From assembly GCF_015277875.1 (NCBI RefSeq), contig NZ_CP063814.1:496001-560000 (forward strand): a stretch of DNA of 64,000 bases, in the 5' to 3' direction. Below, in pieces: positions 1 to 7,292 of this stretch (the stretch's first letter is position 1; every line of letters begins with the position of its first letter). A program made the position numbers and the translations under genes. Origin of the DNA: Microbacterium luteum. Lineage in GTDB: Bacteria > Actinomycetota > Actinomycetes > Actinomycetales > Microbacteriaceae. The notes below the pieces were generated by a model that was given only the letters and a program-made list of their open reading frames with translations, had not been told where the DNA came from and did no database searches.

Positions 1-1962
1 ATGACAGACGCGCGATCGGATGCTGCGACCTCACCCGTCGCCGAAGCGATCGGCGACATGGACCGCGCCGAGGTGTTCCGGGACGCGGGGCTCACGACCG
101 AGGCAGAGGAGCTGTTCCGGCACGCCGCGGCGATCTTCGGCGCGCGCCGCATGCCGCAGTCGCGAGCCGAGGCGGAGTTCCACCTCGCGAGATCGCTGCT
201 CGCACACGACGGTGCGGCCTCAGCGCGGGTCGCCGCAGACGCCGCGCGACGGTTCCGGGCACTGGGTAACGACGCGTGGGCCGCCCGCGCCGAAGCGGTG
301 CGCCTGCGGGCGCGCCTCGCGGAGAGACGGCCGGGCTCCGGGAATCAGCACCGGCCTCCCGCCCCGGCAGCGGCGGAAGATGTCGCGGCGTCGCTCGTCG
401 TTCACGGCTTCCGCAGCGAGGCGGTCGCACTTCGCATCGCCGTCGCACGTGCCGCCGTGCGTGCGGGCGACCCGTCCGCCCCGGCGCCGCGGGTGCCGGC
501 ATCCGCTCCGATGGACCTGCGGCTGCTCTCCGACGAACTCAAGGCCACCCGCGCGGCCGCACGCGGACGCCCGACCGAAGCCCGCCGACACGCGGCGGCG
601 GGGCTGGATCGCCTCGGAGCGTGGCAGAGCTCGTTCGGCAGCATCGATCTGCAGACCTCGGTCGCCATGCACGGGGCGAGCCTCGTCTTCGCCGGGCTGC
701 GTTCGGCGGTGAGCTCGCGCGCGCCCGAGGTGGTCTTCGAATGGTCCGAGCGCGCACGGCATCTGAGCCAGCAGGTCGTTCCGCTGCGGCCGCCTCCGGA
801 CCCGCAGCTGGCCGACGCGCTCGCCGAGCTTCGCATGCTCCGTGCGGAGAATCCCGCCCGCGACTGGCTCTCCAGCCCTCGCGCGGCACAGTTGCGTGAC
901 CTCGCCCGCGAGCGGCAGTGGACATCTGTCGGCGCGTCTCGCATCGACGCGCGGGTCGACCTCGCGACGCTCTGCGACGGCCTCACCGCCGACACCGCGC
1001 TGCTCGCCTACGTCTACACGGGGCGCGAGATCGTCGCCGTCGTGTGCGATGGCTCCCACGCCGAGATCGTGTCCCTCGGCGACGGCGACGAGGTGCGCGA
1101 CCTGCAGAAGGGGCTGCGCGCCGATCTCGATGTCGCTGCGGCGGTGCGCACGGGGCCGATGGCGGCGGTCGTGCGCCGGTCTCTCGACGCGCGACTGGCC
1201 GCCCTGTCGGCCGCCCTCCTCGACGGGCCGCTCCGGCAGACCTCCGCCCGCCGCCTCGTGGTCACCGCGCCGGGACTCCTGAACGCCATCCCGTGGGCGA
1301 TGCTGCCCGGCATGCGCGGGCGTGTGTTCACCCTGGCCGCGTCGGCCTCGCAGTGGCTGCATCGGCGTGAGGCCGTGGAGCCCGCCGTCGCGCCGACCGT
1401 GGAGCCCGCCGTCGCTCCGGCGGCACCGCTGAGCGCGGGGTTCGCAGTCGGGCCACGCGTCGCGCGCGGCGGAGAGGAAGCCCGAGTGGGCGCCTCAGCC
1501 TGGTCCGGTGCCCCCGTCATCGACGGCGGCGCCGCCACCGTTCAGGCGATCACCGACCTGGCCGGCGAGGTCGACGTACTCCACGTCGCCGCGCACGGCC
1601 GTCACGCGGTGGACAACCCGATGTTCTCCGGTCTCGAACTCGCCGACGGCGCCCTCTTCGGCTACGACATCGATCAGGTCTCCCGTGTGCCCGCGACGGT
1701 CGTGCTGTCGGCGTGTGAGGTTGGTCGATCGTCCGTGCGATGGGGCGAGGAGGCGATCGGCATGGCGCGGGTGTGGCTCCACGCCGGGTCGGCATCCGTC
1801 ATCGCCGCGCCCGTCGTCGTGGCTGACGACATCGCGTGCGAGCTGCTCGGCTCGATGCACGCCGAGCTCGCTAGCGGCCTCGCGCCGGCTGAAGCGCTCG
1901 CAGCCGCATCCGCTCGGCTCGACATGGTCTCGCCCTTCCAAGCGCACGGTACCGGATTCTGA
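1..1962 (+). CDS. CHAT-domain protease-like protein with TPR-like N-terminus (probably 5' truncated)
   Basis: The last third is a CHAT (caspase-like, HetF-associated) domain. The expected His/Cys pair is visible as HVAAHG with His532 and LSACEVG with Cys572, so the protein could be an active cysteine peptidase. The first ~300 residues are helical and Ala/Arg-rich with TPR-like segments, the usual arrangement for sensing partners in this family. The ATG lies exactly at the window edge and actinobacterial CHAT proteins usually carry a longer TPR array, so the true start is probably upstream. A short proline/alanine repeat (around residues 460-475) links two parts of the CHAT region. The substrate is unknown. 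CHAT proteases often act in regulated cell-death or defence systems, but no partner gene is visible because the upstream side is missing. Confidence 0.85.
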   Translation: MTDARSDAATSPVAEAIGDMDRAEVFRDAGLTTEAEELFRHAAAIFGARRMPQSRAEAEFHLARSLLAHDGAASARVAADAARRFRALGNDAWAARAEAVRLRARLAERRPGSGNQHRPPAPAAAEDVAASLVVHGFRSEAVALRIAVARAAVRAGDPSAPAPRVPASAPMDLRLLSDELKATRAAARGRPTEARRHAAAGLDRLGAWQSSFGSIDLQTSVAMHGASLVFAGLRSAVSSRAPEVVFEWSERARHLSQQVVPLRPPPDPQLADALAELRMLRAENPARDWLSSPRAAQLRDLARERQWTSVGASRIDARVDLATLCDGLTADTALLAYVYTGREIVAVVCDGSHAEIVSLGDGDEVRDLQKGLRADLDVAAAVRTGPMAAVVRRSLDARLAALSAALLDGPLRQTSARRLVVTAPGLLNAIPWAMLPGMRGRVFTLAASASQWLHRREAVEPAVAPTVEPAVAPAAPLSAGFAVGPRVARGGEEARVGASAWSGAPVIDGGAATVQAITDLAGEVDVLHVAAHGRHAVDNPMFSGLELADGALFGYDIDQVSRVPATVVLSACEVGRSSVRWGEEAIGMARVWLHAGSASVIAAPVVVADDIACELLGSMHAELASGLAPAEALAAASARLDMVSPFQAHGTGF

Positions 1963-2290
1963 GCTGAGACGGCGACGGCCCGCGACCGAGACCGCGACCG
2001 AGACTGCGATGGGTCGGCCGATTCGCGCGGAAAGAATTCTCACGGCGATGTATCAGCGATCGCCCAGGATGCTCTAGATATGCGAAGTGGTCGTGTTGGG
2101 TCGGCACCGGGGGGCGCCGACCACTGGGGGCACGAAGAGTTCCCCGCTTGTCGGGGCTCGCGGGGATTCACGCCATTTCCGGGGGATGCCGTTCGCACGT
2201 GTGGCGGCATCCCCTGTTCTCGTGCCCGGGCGCTTTTCGGTGTCGCCGTGCCACGGGTTGCGCTTGCCGTGGCGAGGTGCTTCGTGACGC

Positions 2291-2367
2291 TGCTCAGACC
2301 GGACGCTGTTCAGACCGGGGACGGTGCTCAGACCGGGGACGGTGCTCAGACCGGGGACGGTACTCAG
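2291..2367. repeat. 18-bp tandem repeats in a 527-bp gene-free gap
   Basis: The gap 1963-2489 has no convincing gene. It contains about three exact copies of an 18-bp unit (CAGACCGGGGACGGTGCT) preceded by a degenerate copy. Further decayed GGGACGCTGCTGGGA-like units follow at about 2411-2475. The unit length is a multiple of three, so frames stay open through it and create spurious reading frames. Confidence 0.75.
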
Positions 2368-2489
2368 TGGCCGGCCGCGGTTCTCAGCCGCGAAGCGATG
2401 CTCAGAGTCGGGGCGCTGCTGGGACGCGGGACGCTGCTGGGAGCGGGGACGCTGCTCGGACCGGGACGCGGTTCAGGCCCGGCCGCTGC

Positions 2490-3209
2490 TCAGCTGCGGG
2501 ACGAGTTCGCCGTGCGGCCGCGCACGATTCCCACGAACGCGTCGACCAGCGGGGTCGTGCGGTCCGCCACCCATGCGAGGGCGACGGTCGATTCCGGTGC
2601 GCCCTCGAGCCGGCGGTGCGCGACGTCTTTGCGGTGATGCAGGCGCGCGAGCGACATGGGAACGATGACGATGCCGACCCCGGTCGCCACCGTGGCGATG
2701 GCGTCCTCGGTGGTCGTGGGCGGATCGAAGGCGGGCGTCGCGACGCCCGGGAACATCTCCTGCCGGATGCCCAGCGCGTCATCGCCCGGGATGATCAGCA
2801 CTTCGTCGACGAGGTCGTCCGGGGAGAGCACGTCGGCAGCAGTGAGGTGCGAGTCCGCCGATGTCGCGACGACGGGCACCTCGTCGTAGAGGGGGATCAC
2901 GTGGAGGTCGGACCGGTCGATCGGCAGGCGCACGAGCGCCGCATCCACCCCGCCCGAGATCAGCGCGTCACGCTGTTCGGCGACGTCGAGGGTGCGAAGC
3001 TCGAGCGGGTTCCGCGGCATGCGCTCCTGCCAGGCGTCGATCCACTTGCCGGGCGTCGCCCCGGGGATGGCGCCCAGCACGAACGGGCCGGGCGGGGGCG
3101 CGGGTGACCCCTCGTCGCGCCGCGCCGGTGCGGAATTGCGCGCGGTCCGCTGCTTGGGCGACCGCGCGGAACGGGTGTTCGGTCCCGAGGGTCTCGCGCG
3201 TCTGGGCAT
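2490..3209 (-). CDS. LysR-type substrate-binding domain protein without HTH
   Basis: From about residue 40 the protein matches the periplasmic-binding-like effector domain of LysR regulators: FVLGAIPGATPGKW, then GGVDAALVRLP, and the late ATVATGVGIVIVPMS segment. The ~60-residue winged-helix DNA-binding domain that normally precedes this domain is absent; a basic Arg/Pro/Ser-rich tail stands in its place. At 239 residues it is short for LysR (about 300). It is divergent from the DUF1304 gene, 39 bp away. It may bind a small ligand without binding DNA, or be a remnant that is maintained. The reading frame is intact. Confidence 0.75.
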   Translation of the reverse strand: MPRRARPSGPNTRSARSPKQRTARNSAPARRDEGSPAPPPGPFVLGAIPGATPGKWIDAWQERMPRNPLELRTLDVAEQRDALISGGVDAALVRLPIDRSDLHVIPLYDEVPVVATSADSHLTAADVLSPDDLVDEVLIIPGDDALGIRQEMFPGVATPAFDPPTTTEDAIATVATGVGIVIVPMSLARLHHRKDVAHRRLEGAPESTVALAWVADRTTPLVDAFVGIVRGRTANSSRS

Positions 3210-3248
3210 GGAGCCACGCTAGCGCTCGCGGAACGCTAGGGTTCGATC

Positions 3249-3647
3249 ATGATCGCGATCCTCGCCACGGTGTTCGGGGTTCTCGCCGCGCTGCTGCACG
3301 TGTACATCTTCGTCATGGAGTCGGTGCAGTGGACGCGGCCGCGCATCTGGAAGCGCTTCGGGGTGCGGGACCAGGCCAGCGCCGACGCGATGAAAGGCAT
3401 GGCCTACAACCAGGGCTTCTACAACCTGTTCCTCGCCGTCGGTGCGGTCCTCGGCGTGGTGCTCTTCTGGACCGGAGCCGATGGCACGGCCGCCGACGTG
3501 GCGGGCCGCACGCTCGTGCTGTTCAGCCTCGGATCGATGACCGCGGCGGCCCTCATCCTGCTCAGCACCGGCCGCTCGTACCTCCGCGCGGCACTCGTGC
3601 AGGGCACCCTCCCGCTCCTCGGATTCGCCCTCTTCCTCTTCGCCTGA
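3249..3647 (+). CDS. DUF1304 small integral membrane protein
   Basis: A 132-residue protein with four predicted hydrophobic helices (about residues 3-23, 52-72, 80-100 and 110-131). The motif HVYIFVMESVQW near the N-terminus and the MAYNQGFYNLFLAVGA segment are typical of the DUF1304 family. Function is unknown; the family is common as a single small membrane protein in actinobacteria and firmicutes. The ATG start follows the divergent LysR-like gene closely, so both probably share the 39-bp promoter region. Confidence 0.85.
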   Translation: MIAILATVFGVLAALLHVYIFVMESVQWTRPRIWKRFGVRDQASADAMKGMAYNQGFYNLFLAVGAVLGVVLFWTGADGTAADVAGRTLVLFSLGSMTAAALILLSTGRSYLRAALVQGTLPLLGFALFLFA

Positions 3648-3656
3648 CCCGTCGCC

Positions 3657-3868
3657 CGCGCCGCGCCTCCCGCGCCGCGCGTCCCGCCTCCCTCGCCTCC
3701 CGCGCCGCGCCTCCCGCGCCGTGTTCGCCTGCGCCTGACGCGCCGTGTCCCGCGTCCCGCGTCCCGCGTCCCGCCTCCCGCGCCGCGCCTCCCGCGCCGC
3801 GTTCGCCTGCGCCTGACGCGCCGTGTCCCGCGTCCCGCGTCCCGCGTCCCGCCTCCCGCCTCCCGCCG
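3657..3868. repeat. Two copies of a 78-bp tandem repeat built from CGTCCCG/CCTCCCG units
   Basis: The gap 3648-3941 is filled with pyrimidine-rich heptad-like units (CGTCCCG, CCTCCCG, CGCCGCG). A larger unit of 78 bp is repeated once: the segment starting GTTCGCCTGCGCCTGACG occurs at 3723 and again at 3801, with near-identical flanks. It lies between convergent genes and shows extreme strand asymmetry in C versus G. No gene is supported. Confidence 0.8.
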
Positions 3869-3941
3869 AGACGTTCGGTTGTCACGCGATGTCGCCATCT
3901 CGGGGGATGACGACATTCGGCGGCGACCGAACGCGATCGCG

Positions 3942-4517
3942 TCAGCGGCAGCGGGACCAGATGCCCGCGCCGGCCTCGATCGCGGCGGACTCGGCCTCCT
4001 GAAGGAGCGGCCAGTAGCGGTCGTTCGGGTGGATGCGCAGAGCCTCGCCGGCTCCGGTCGCCACGAGGTCGAGGTTCACGAACGTGCCCTCGCCGGTCCA
4101 GAGATACAGCAGCACCCGGTCGTAGGTGTCGCGCTCCTCGTCGTCACGCGTCGCCCACAGCGTGTCGCCCTCGGACGCCAGGGCGCGCAGCGCATCCGTC
4201 GCATCGTTCCCGCCGCACTCGAGGTCGGGGTACACCTCCGGGGTGTCTACGCCGATGAGGCGCACCGGCACCTCGTCGTCGGCCGAGCCCTCGGCGACCG
4301 TCCAGGGTGGGGATGTGCCCCCCGCCGGTCGCGCGCGGACGGTGTCGCCGTCGACGATATGCGTGATCTCGATCGCAACGGCCTCCTTCGGCGCCGTTTC
4401 TTCCGGTGAGGTGGACGGGATGCTCTCGGGCGCCGCCGGCGCGAGGCACCCCGCGAGGGTGGCGGCCAGTGCACACGCGAGCGCTCCCGTCGCAAGGCGG
4501 CGGGAGCGTCGGATCAT
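3942..4517 (-). CDS. SNase-like (thermonuclease family) lipoprotein
   Basis: A lipoprotein signal peptide (MIRRSRR then a hydrophobic run ending LAGC, Cys24) precedes a staphylococcal-nuclease fold. The fold is recognised by IVDGDTVRA, VRLIGVDTPEV, and DRVLLYLW, which carry the Asp/Glu/Arg positions used for Ca2+ binding and catalysis, and by the C-terminal GAGEALRIHPNDRY and AIEAGAGIW helices. It probably degrades extracellular nucleic acid at the membrane surface. An acidic insert (WTVAEGSADDE) sits before the second beta strand. The promoter side and first ~20 codons have a decayed duplicate 640 bp upstream of the gene. Confidence 0.85.
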   Translation of the reverse strand: MIRRSRRLATGALACALAATLAGCLAPAAPESIPSTSPEETAPKEAVAIEITHIVDGDTVRARPAGGTSPPWTVAEGSADDEVPVRLIGVDTPEVYPDLECGGNDATDALRALASEGDTLWATRDDEERDTYDRVLLYLWTGEGTFVNLDLVATGAGEALRIHPNDRYWPLLQEAESAAIEAGAGIWSRCR

Positions 4518-4609
4518 CCTCCGACCCTATGCTGCGGGACCTCAAGGGGTCGGGGCGCGGACCCCGGGTCGCGCGACGGCGGATCGGTCACGCGCCTCTT
4601 GCCGCCGAC

Positions 4610-4697
4610 GTGCATCAATTCAGGCCCGCGGGCCCGCCGAAACCCTTCCCGGGCCCGAATCAGCCTGGACTCACCCTCGCAGCCTGAGTTGCTGCAC
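4610..4697. repeat. Terminal-inverted-repeat element, family B copy 1 (88 bp)
   Basis: The ends are GTGCATCAATTCAGGC (4610-4625) and GCCTGAGTTGCTGCAC (4682-4697), inverted repeats matching at 14 of 16 positions. The interior is GC-rich and largely unlike that of copy 2, apart from a shared CCCGAATC. It lies in the gap 4518-5206, where no gene is supported. Confidence 0.75.
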
Positions 4698-4788
4698 GGG
4701 CAGGGACGGACGCGGCCGACCGCCGGGTGGACGGCTGGACGGGACGAGGGGCGGCGGGGCTCGGGTGAGCGGCCCGATGCAGTCTGCG

Positions 4789-4855
4789 GCCGTGCCGTGC
4801 CGTGCCGTGGCCGTGCCGTGCCGTGCCGTGCCGTGCCGTGCCGTGGCGTGCGTGG
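4789..4855. repeat. CGTGC pentanucleotide repeat tract
   Basis: About ten near-perfect tandem copies of CGTGC, with two interruptions (GGCCGTG, GGCGTG). It lies between the two family B elements in a gap without genes. The length is likely to vary by strand slippage. Confidence 0.85.
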
Positions 4856-4956
4856 CGACTCAGCCCAGCGGGGCCGAGCGGGCGGGTGGCCCTGCGACGC
4901 AGCGTGGCGACGCAGCGGAAAGCGGCGCACAGCGGGCGGGTGGACCGGCCGACGGT

Positions 4957-5040
4957 GCACCAATTCAGGCCGGCCGGTGCGGAAGTGGTCATTTCGTACC
5001 CGAATCGGCCGATATGGCTTCATCCAGCCTGAGTTGGTGC
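4957..5040. repeat. Terminal-inverted-repeat element, family B copy 2 (84 bp)
   Basis: The left arm GCACCAATTCAGGC (4957-4970) and right arm GCCTGAGTTGGTGC (5027-5040) are inverted repeats with one mismatch. The arms match those of the 4610-4697 copy while most of the interior differs. Confidence 0.75.
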
Positions 5041-5098
5041 CAGGCAACGGGTAGCGAGAGCTCGGAAGCGCCAGGGGCTCGGAGGAGCCAGGGGCGCG

Positions 5099-5169
5099 AA
5101 GGGCGGCCACCGCGCATGCGAGACGCTCCCGTCGCGAGCGGCGGGAGCGTCGGATCATCCTCTGACCCT
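5099..5169. repeat. Decayed duplicate of the SNase lipoprotein gene 5' end
   Basis: This ~71-bp stretch aligns with 4458-4528, which holds the start codon, first ~20 codons and upstream bases of the SNase-like gene. The block from the CGCTCCCGTCGC signal-peptide codons to GGATCATCCT is almost identical in both. The duplicate still encodes MIRRSRR followed by a disturbed signal peptide, but leads into repeats and no nuclease domain. The 640-bp spacing encloses both family B elements and the CGTGC tract. Confidence 0.7.
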
Positions 5170-5206
5170 CGACCGTGGGAAGCCACGGGCAAGGGCCGGG
5201 GTCCGG

Positions 5207-5614
5207 TCAGGCGGCCAGGTGCAGTCCGCGGCGGTCGGTCGCGACGGTCTCGCCGTCGCCGATGCTCTCGTCGTCGCCGATGAGCGAGCCGACCGCGACG
5301 CGTGCACCGTTTCCGATGTGCGCGCGGATTCCGATCTTCGCGCCCGCGCCGATCGCGGCGCCGGGTCCGATGTGCGCTTGGGGGGCGATGTCGGCGTCGG
5401 GCCCAATGACCGCATCGGACTCGACCCACGCACCGCGGCCCACGTGGACGTTCGCGGCGATTCGGACTCCCGGTTCGACGTACGCACCCGACTCGACGAT
5501 CGCGGTGGGGTGCACTTTGGCCCCGTGCGCGATCAGGCCCCGACCGTTGGCGTGCTTGCGGTAGCGCAGCGTCTCGCCGTGGTCGTTCTCGATGTCGACG
5601 TAGTTCTTACCCAC
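5207..5614 (-). CDS. Hexapeptide-repeat (left-handed beta-helix) protein
   Basis: Residues 30-125 are a continuous run of imperfect hexapeptide repeats ([LIV]GxxxX type: AHGAKV, AIVESGAYV, VRIAANVHVG, AVIGPDADIA and so on), predicting about five coils of left-handed beta-helix. The N-terminal 25 residues (MGKNYVDIENDHGETLRY) are specific to this protein. At 135 residues it lacks the catalytic loop and C-terminal cap of known acyltransferases or gamma-carbonic anhydrases, and no clear metal-binding histidine triad is visible. It may be a scaffold or an uncharacterised transferase. The gap to the YitT gene (5615-5777) contains AT-rich DNA that could hold a divergent promoter. Confidence 0.75.
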   Translation of the reverse strand: MGKNYVDIENDHGETLRYRKHANGRGLIAHGAKVHPTAIVESGAYVEPGVRIAANVHVGRGAWVESDAVIGPDADIAPQAHIGPGAAIGAGAKIGIRAHIGNGARVAVGSLIGDDESIGDGETVATDRRGLHLAA

Positions 5615-5777
5615 AGTCCCCTCCTCTGATGCCGTTCGGCATCGGATACAGGTACAACTTCCTTGATTGTCTATTCATTCCCTCGAATCCACCGATTCGG
5701 ATGCGCAGGGTTGACATCTGTTGTTCGTTGCGGCACGGAGAATGGATGGGCATGTCGGCGTCGGCGAGAATGGCGAG

Positions 5778-6488
5778 ATGACGAGCGAACCGGTCGGCGA
5801 TCCCGACCTGCCCGACGTGCCCGATGCGCTCGACGATCCCGGCCTGTCCGACGCACCCGATGCGACGGGTCCGTCGCTCGTCTTCGACGACCAGAGCATG
5901 GCCCACTCCGCGGTCGAGGACGTTCTCGGCATCCTCACCGGCACCTTCGTCGCGTCGCTGGGCCTCTACCTGCTGCAGACGGCCGGTTCGGTCACCGGCG
6001 GTACCGCCGGTCTCTCCCTCCTGCTCGGCTACGCGACGGCGTGGCCGTTCTGGCTGTTGTTCGCCGTCATCAACCTCCCGTTCGCGGTGCTCGCGGTGTG
6101 GCAGCGAGGGTGGAGTTTCACCGCGCGAACCGCGGTCGCCATCGGCCTCGTTTCGGGATGGTCGGTCGTGCATCAGGGGATGCTCGTAATCGACGACCTC
6201 GACCCGATCTACGGCACGCTCGGCGGGAACCTCCTGGCCGGCGTGGGCCTGCTCATCCTCTTCCGCCATCGCGCGAGTCTCGGCGGTGTGAACATCGTCG
6301 CCCTGATCGTGCAGGATCGCTGGGGCTTCCGCGCCGGGTGGACGATGATGATCTTCGACGTGCTGATCATCGGGGCGGCCCTGCTGGTGGTGCCCGTCTG
6401 GAGCGTGGTCTTGAGCGCGGCGGGAGCGGTGGTGCTGAACCTCGTGCTGGCCCTCAACCACCGGCCGGGAAGATACATCGGGCACTGA
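5778..6488 (+). CDS. YitT family membrane protein
   Basis: The protein has five predicted membrane helices between about residues 35 and 215. The signature GSVTGGTAGLSLLLGY near helix 2 and GGVNIVALIVQDRWGFRAGW between helices 4 and 5 are typical of YitT/YczE-like proteins. A second YitT C-terminal domain (DUF2179) is absent, as is common in actinobacterial members. An acidic cytoplasmic N-terminus of about 30 residues (DPDLPDVPDALDDPG) has short PD-rich repeats. ATG at 5778 is chosen because the acidic tail then begins MTSEPVG; in-frame ATGs at 5721 and 5742 are possible. The transported substrate is unknown. Confidence 0.75.
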   Translation: MTSEPVGDPDLPDVPDALDDPGLSDAPDATGPSLVFDDQSMAHSAVEDVLGILTGTFVASLGLYLLQTAGSVTGGTAGLSLLLGYATAWPFWLLFAVINLPFAVLAVWQRGWSFTARTAVAIGLVSGWSVVHQGMLVIDDLDPIYGTLGGNLLAGVGLLILFRHRASLGGVNIVALIVQDRWGFRAGWTMMIFDVLIIGAALLVVPVWSVVLSAAGAVVLNLVLALNHRPGRYIGH

Positions 6489-6518
6489 CGGGAATCGGGC
6501 ACCGACGTGGATGCGGGA

Positions 6519-7292
6519 TCAGCTCTGGCAGCGCGGGCACCAGAAGGTGATGCGTTCGGAGGTCGGGTCGGCGCCCATCTCTCCTCCGCGGATCAGCGTG
6601 CCGCATCGACGGCACGGCCGACCCTCGCGACGGTAGACCCACGTGGATCGACCGGGGCGCGAGTCGCCGGTGAACGTGCGGCCGGATCGGTCGCGATTGG
6701 CGCGGATCATGCGCGTGCCGAGGTCGAGGAGTGCCGGCACGTCGACCTCTGGGGCGGGGGTGGTGGGCAGAACGCCGCGCACGAAGAGGATCTCGTTGGC
6801 GTACTCGTTTCCGAAACCGGCGACGTTGCGCTGATCGAGCAGCGCGACGTGCACCGCTCGCGGGTCGGCCGAGAGCCGACGGGCGGCCTCATCCGGATCC
6901 CACGACGCGCTCAGGGGATCGGGACCCAGGTGACCGACGAGCGCGCCCTCATCCTCCGTGCGCACCACCGAGATATCGGCGAGGTCGAAGCCGACGGTGT
7001 CATGGGTGGATGTGCCGAGCACGGCGCGCGCCTTGTAGCCGGGCTTGCGCCACCGCCCGCCGCGCTCGTAGACGTGCCATTCGCCCTCCATCTTCAGGTG
7101 GGTGTGCAGGGTCCACCCGTCGATGCGGTGCAGCAGGTGCTTGCCGCGGGGTACGACCTCCTGCACGGTCGCACCGGTCAGGTCGACGGTCGCGACCTGC
7201 GGCACCCGCAGATCGAAGCGGGCGAGCTCGCGTCCGTCGAGCACGTCGGCCAGGCGCCGCGCGGCGCGGAAGACGGTGTCGCCCTCAGGCAC
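6519..7292 (-). CDS. nei2: Fpg/Nei-type DNA glycosylase (endonuclease VIII-like)
   Basis: It starts MPEGDTVFR: the processed N-terminal Pro is the catalytic nucleophile and Glu follows it, and the MPEGD form is that of Nei rather than Fpg. The helix-two-turns-helix segment LLDQRNVAGFGNEYANEILF and a C-terminal zinc finger (CRRC...CPRC) are present. It excises oxidised bases and cleaves the abasic site. The start overlaps the 3' end of lhr by 8 bp; this lhr-nei order is common in actinobacteria and suggests translation coupling and joint work in DNA repair. The symbol follows mycobacterial Nei2 usage. Confidence 0.88.
   Translation of the reverse strand: MPEGDTVFRAARRLADVLDGRELARFDLRVPQVATVDLTGATVQEVVPRGKHLLHRIDGWTLHTHLKMEGEWHVYERGGRWRKPGYKARAVLGTSTHDTVGFDLADISVVRTEDEGALVGHLGPDPLSASWDPDEAARRLSADPRAVHVALLDQRNVAGFGNEYANEILFVRGVLPTTPAPEVDVPALLDLGTRMIRANRDRSGRTFTGDSRPGRSTWVYRREGRPCRRCGTLIRGGEMGADPTSERITFWCPRCQS

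Noticed and set aside
2291..2475. Possible CRISPR-like array
   Set aside because: Units are adjacent 18-bp tandem copies without unique spacers, and no cas genes are present.
3657..3868. Possible coding repeat protein in the C-rich tract
   Set aside because: All three frames give Pro/Ser/Arg or Arg/Gly low-complexity runs with no start signal; the pattern is explained by heptad repeats.
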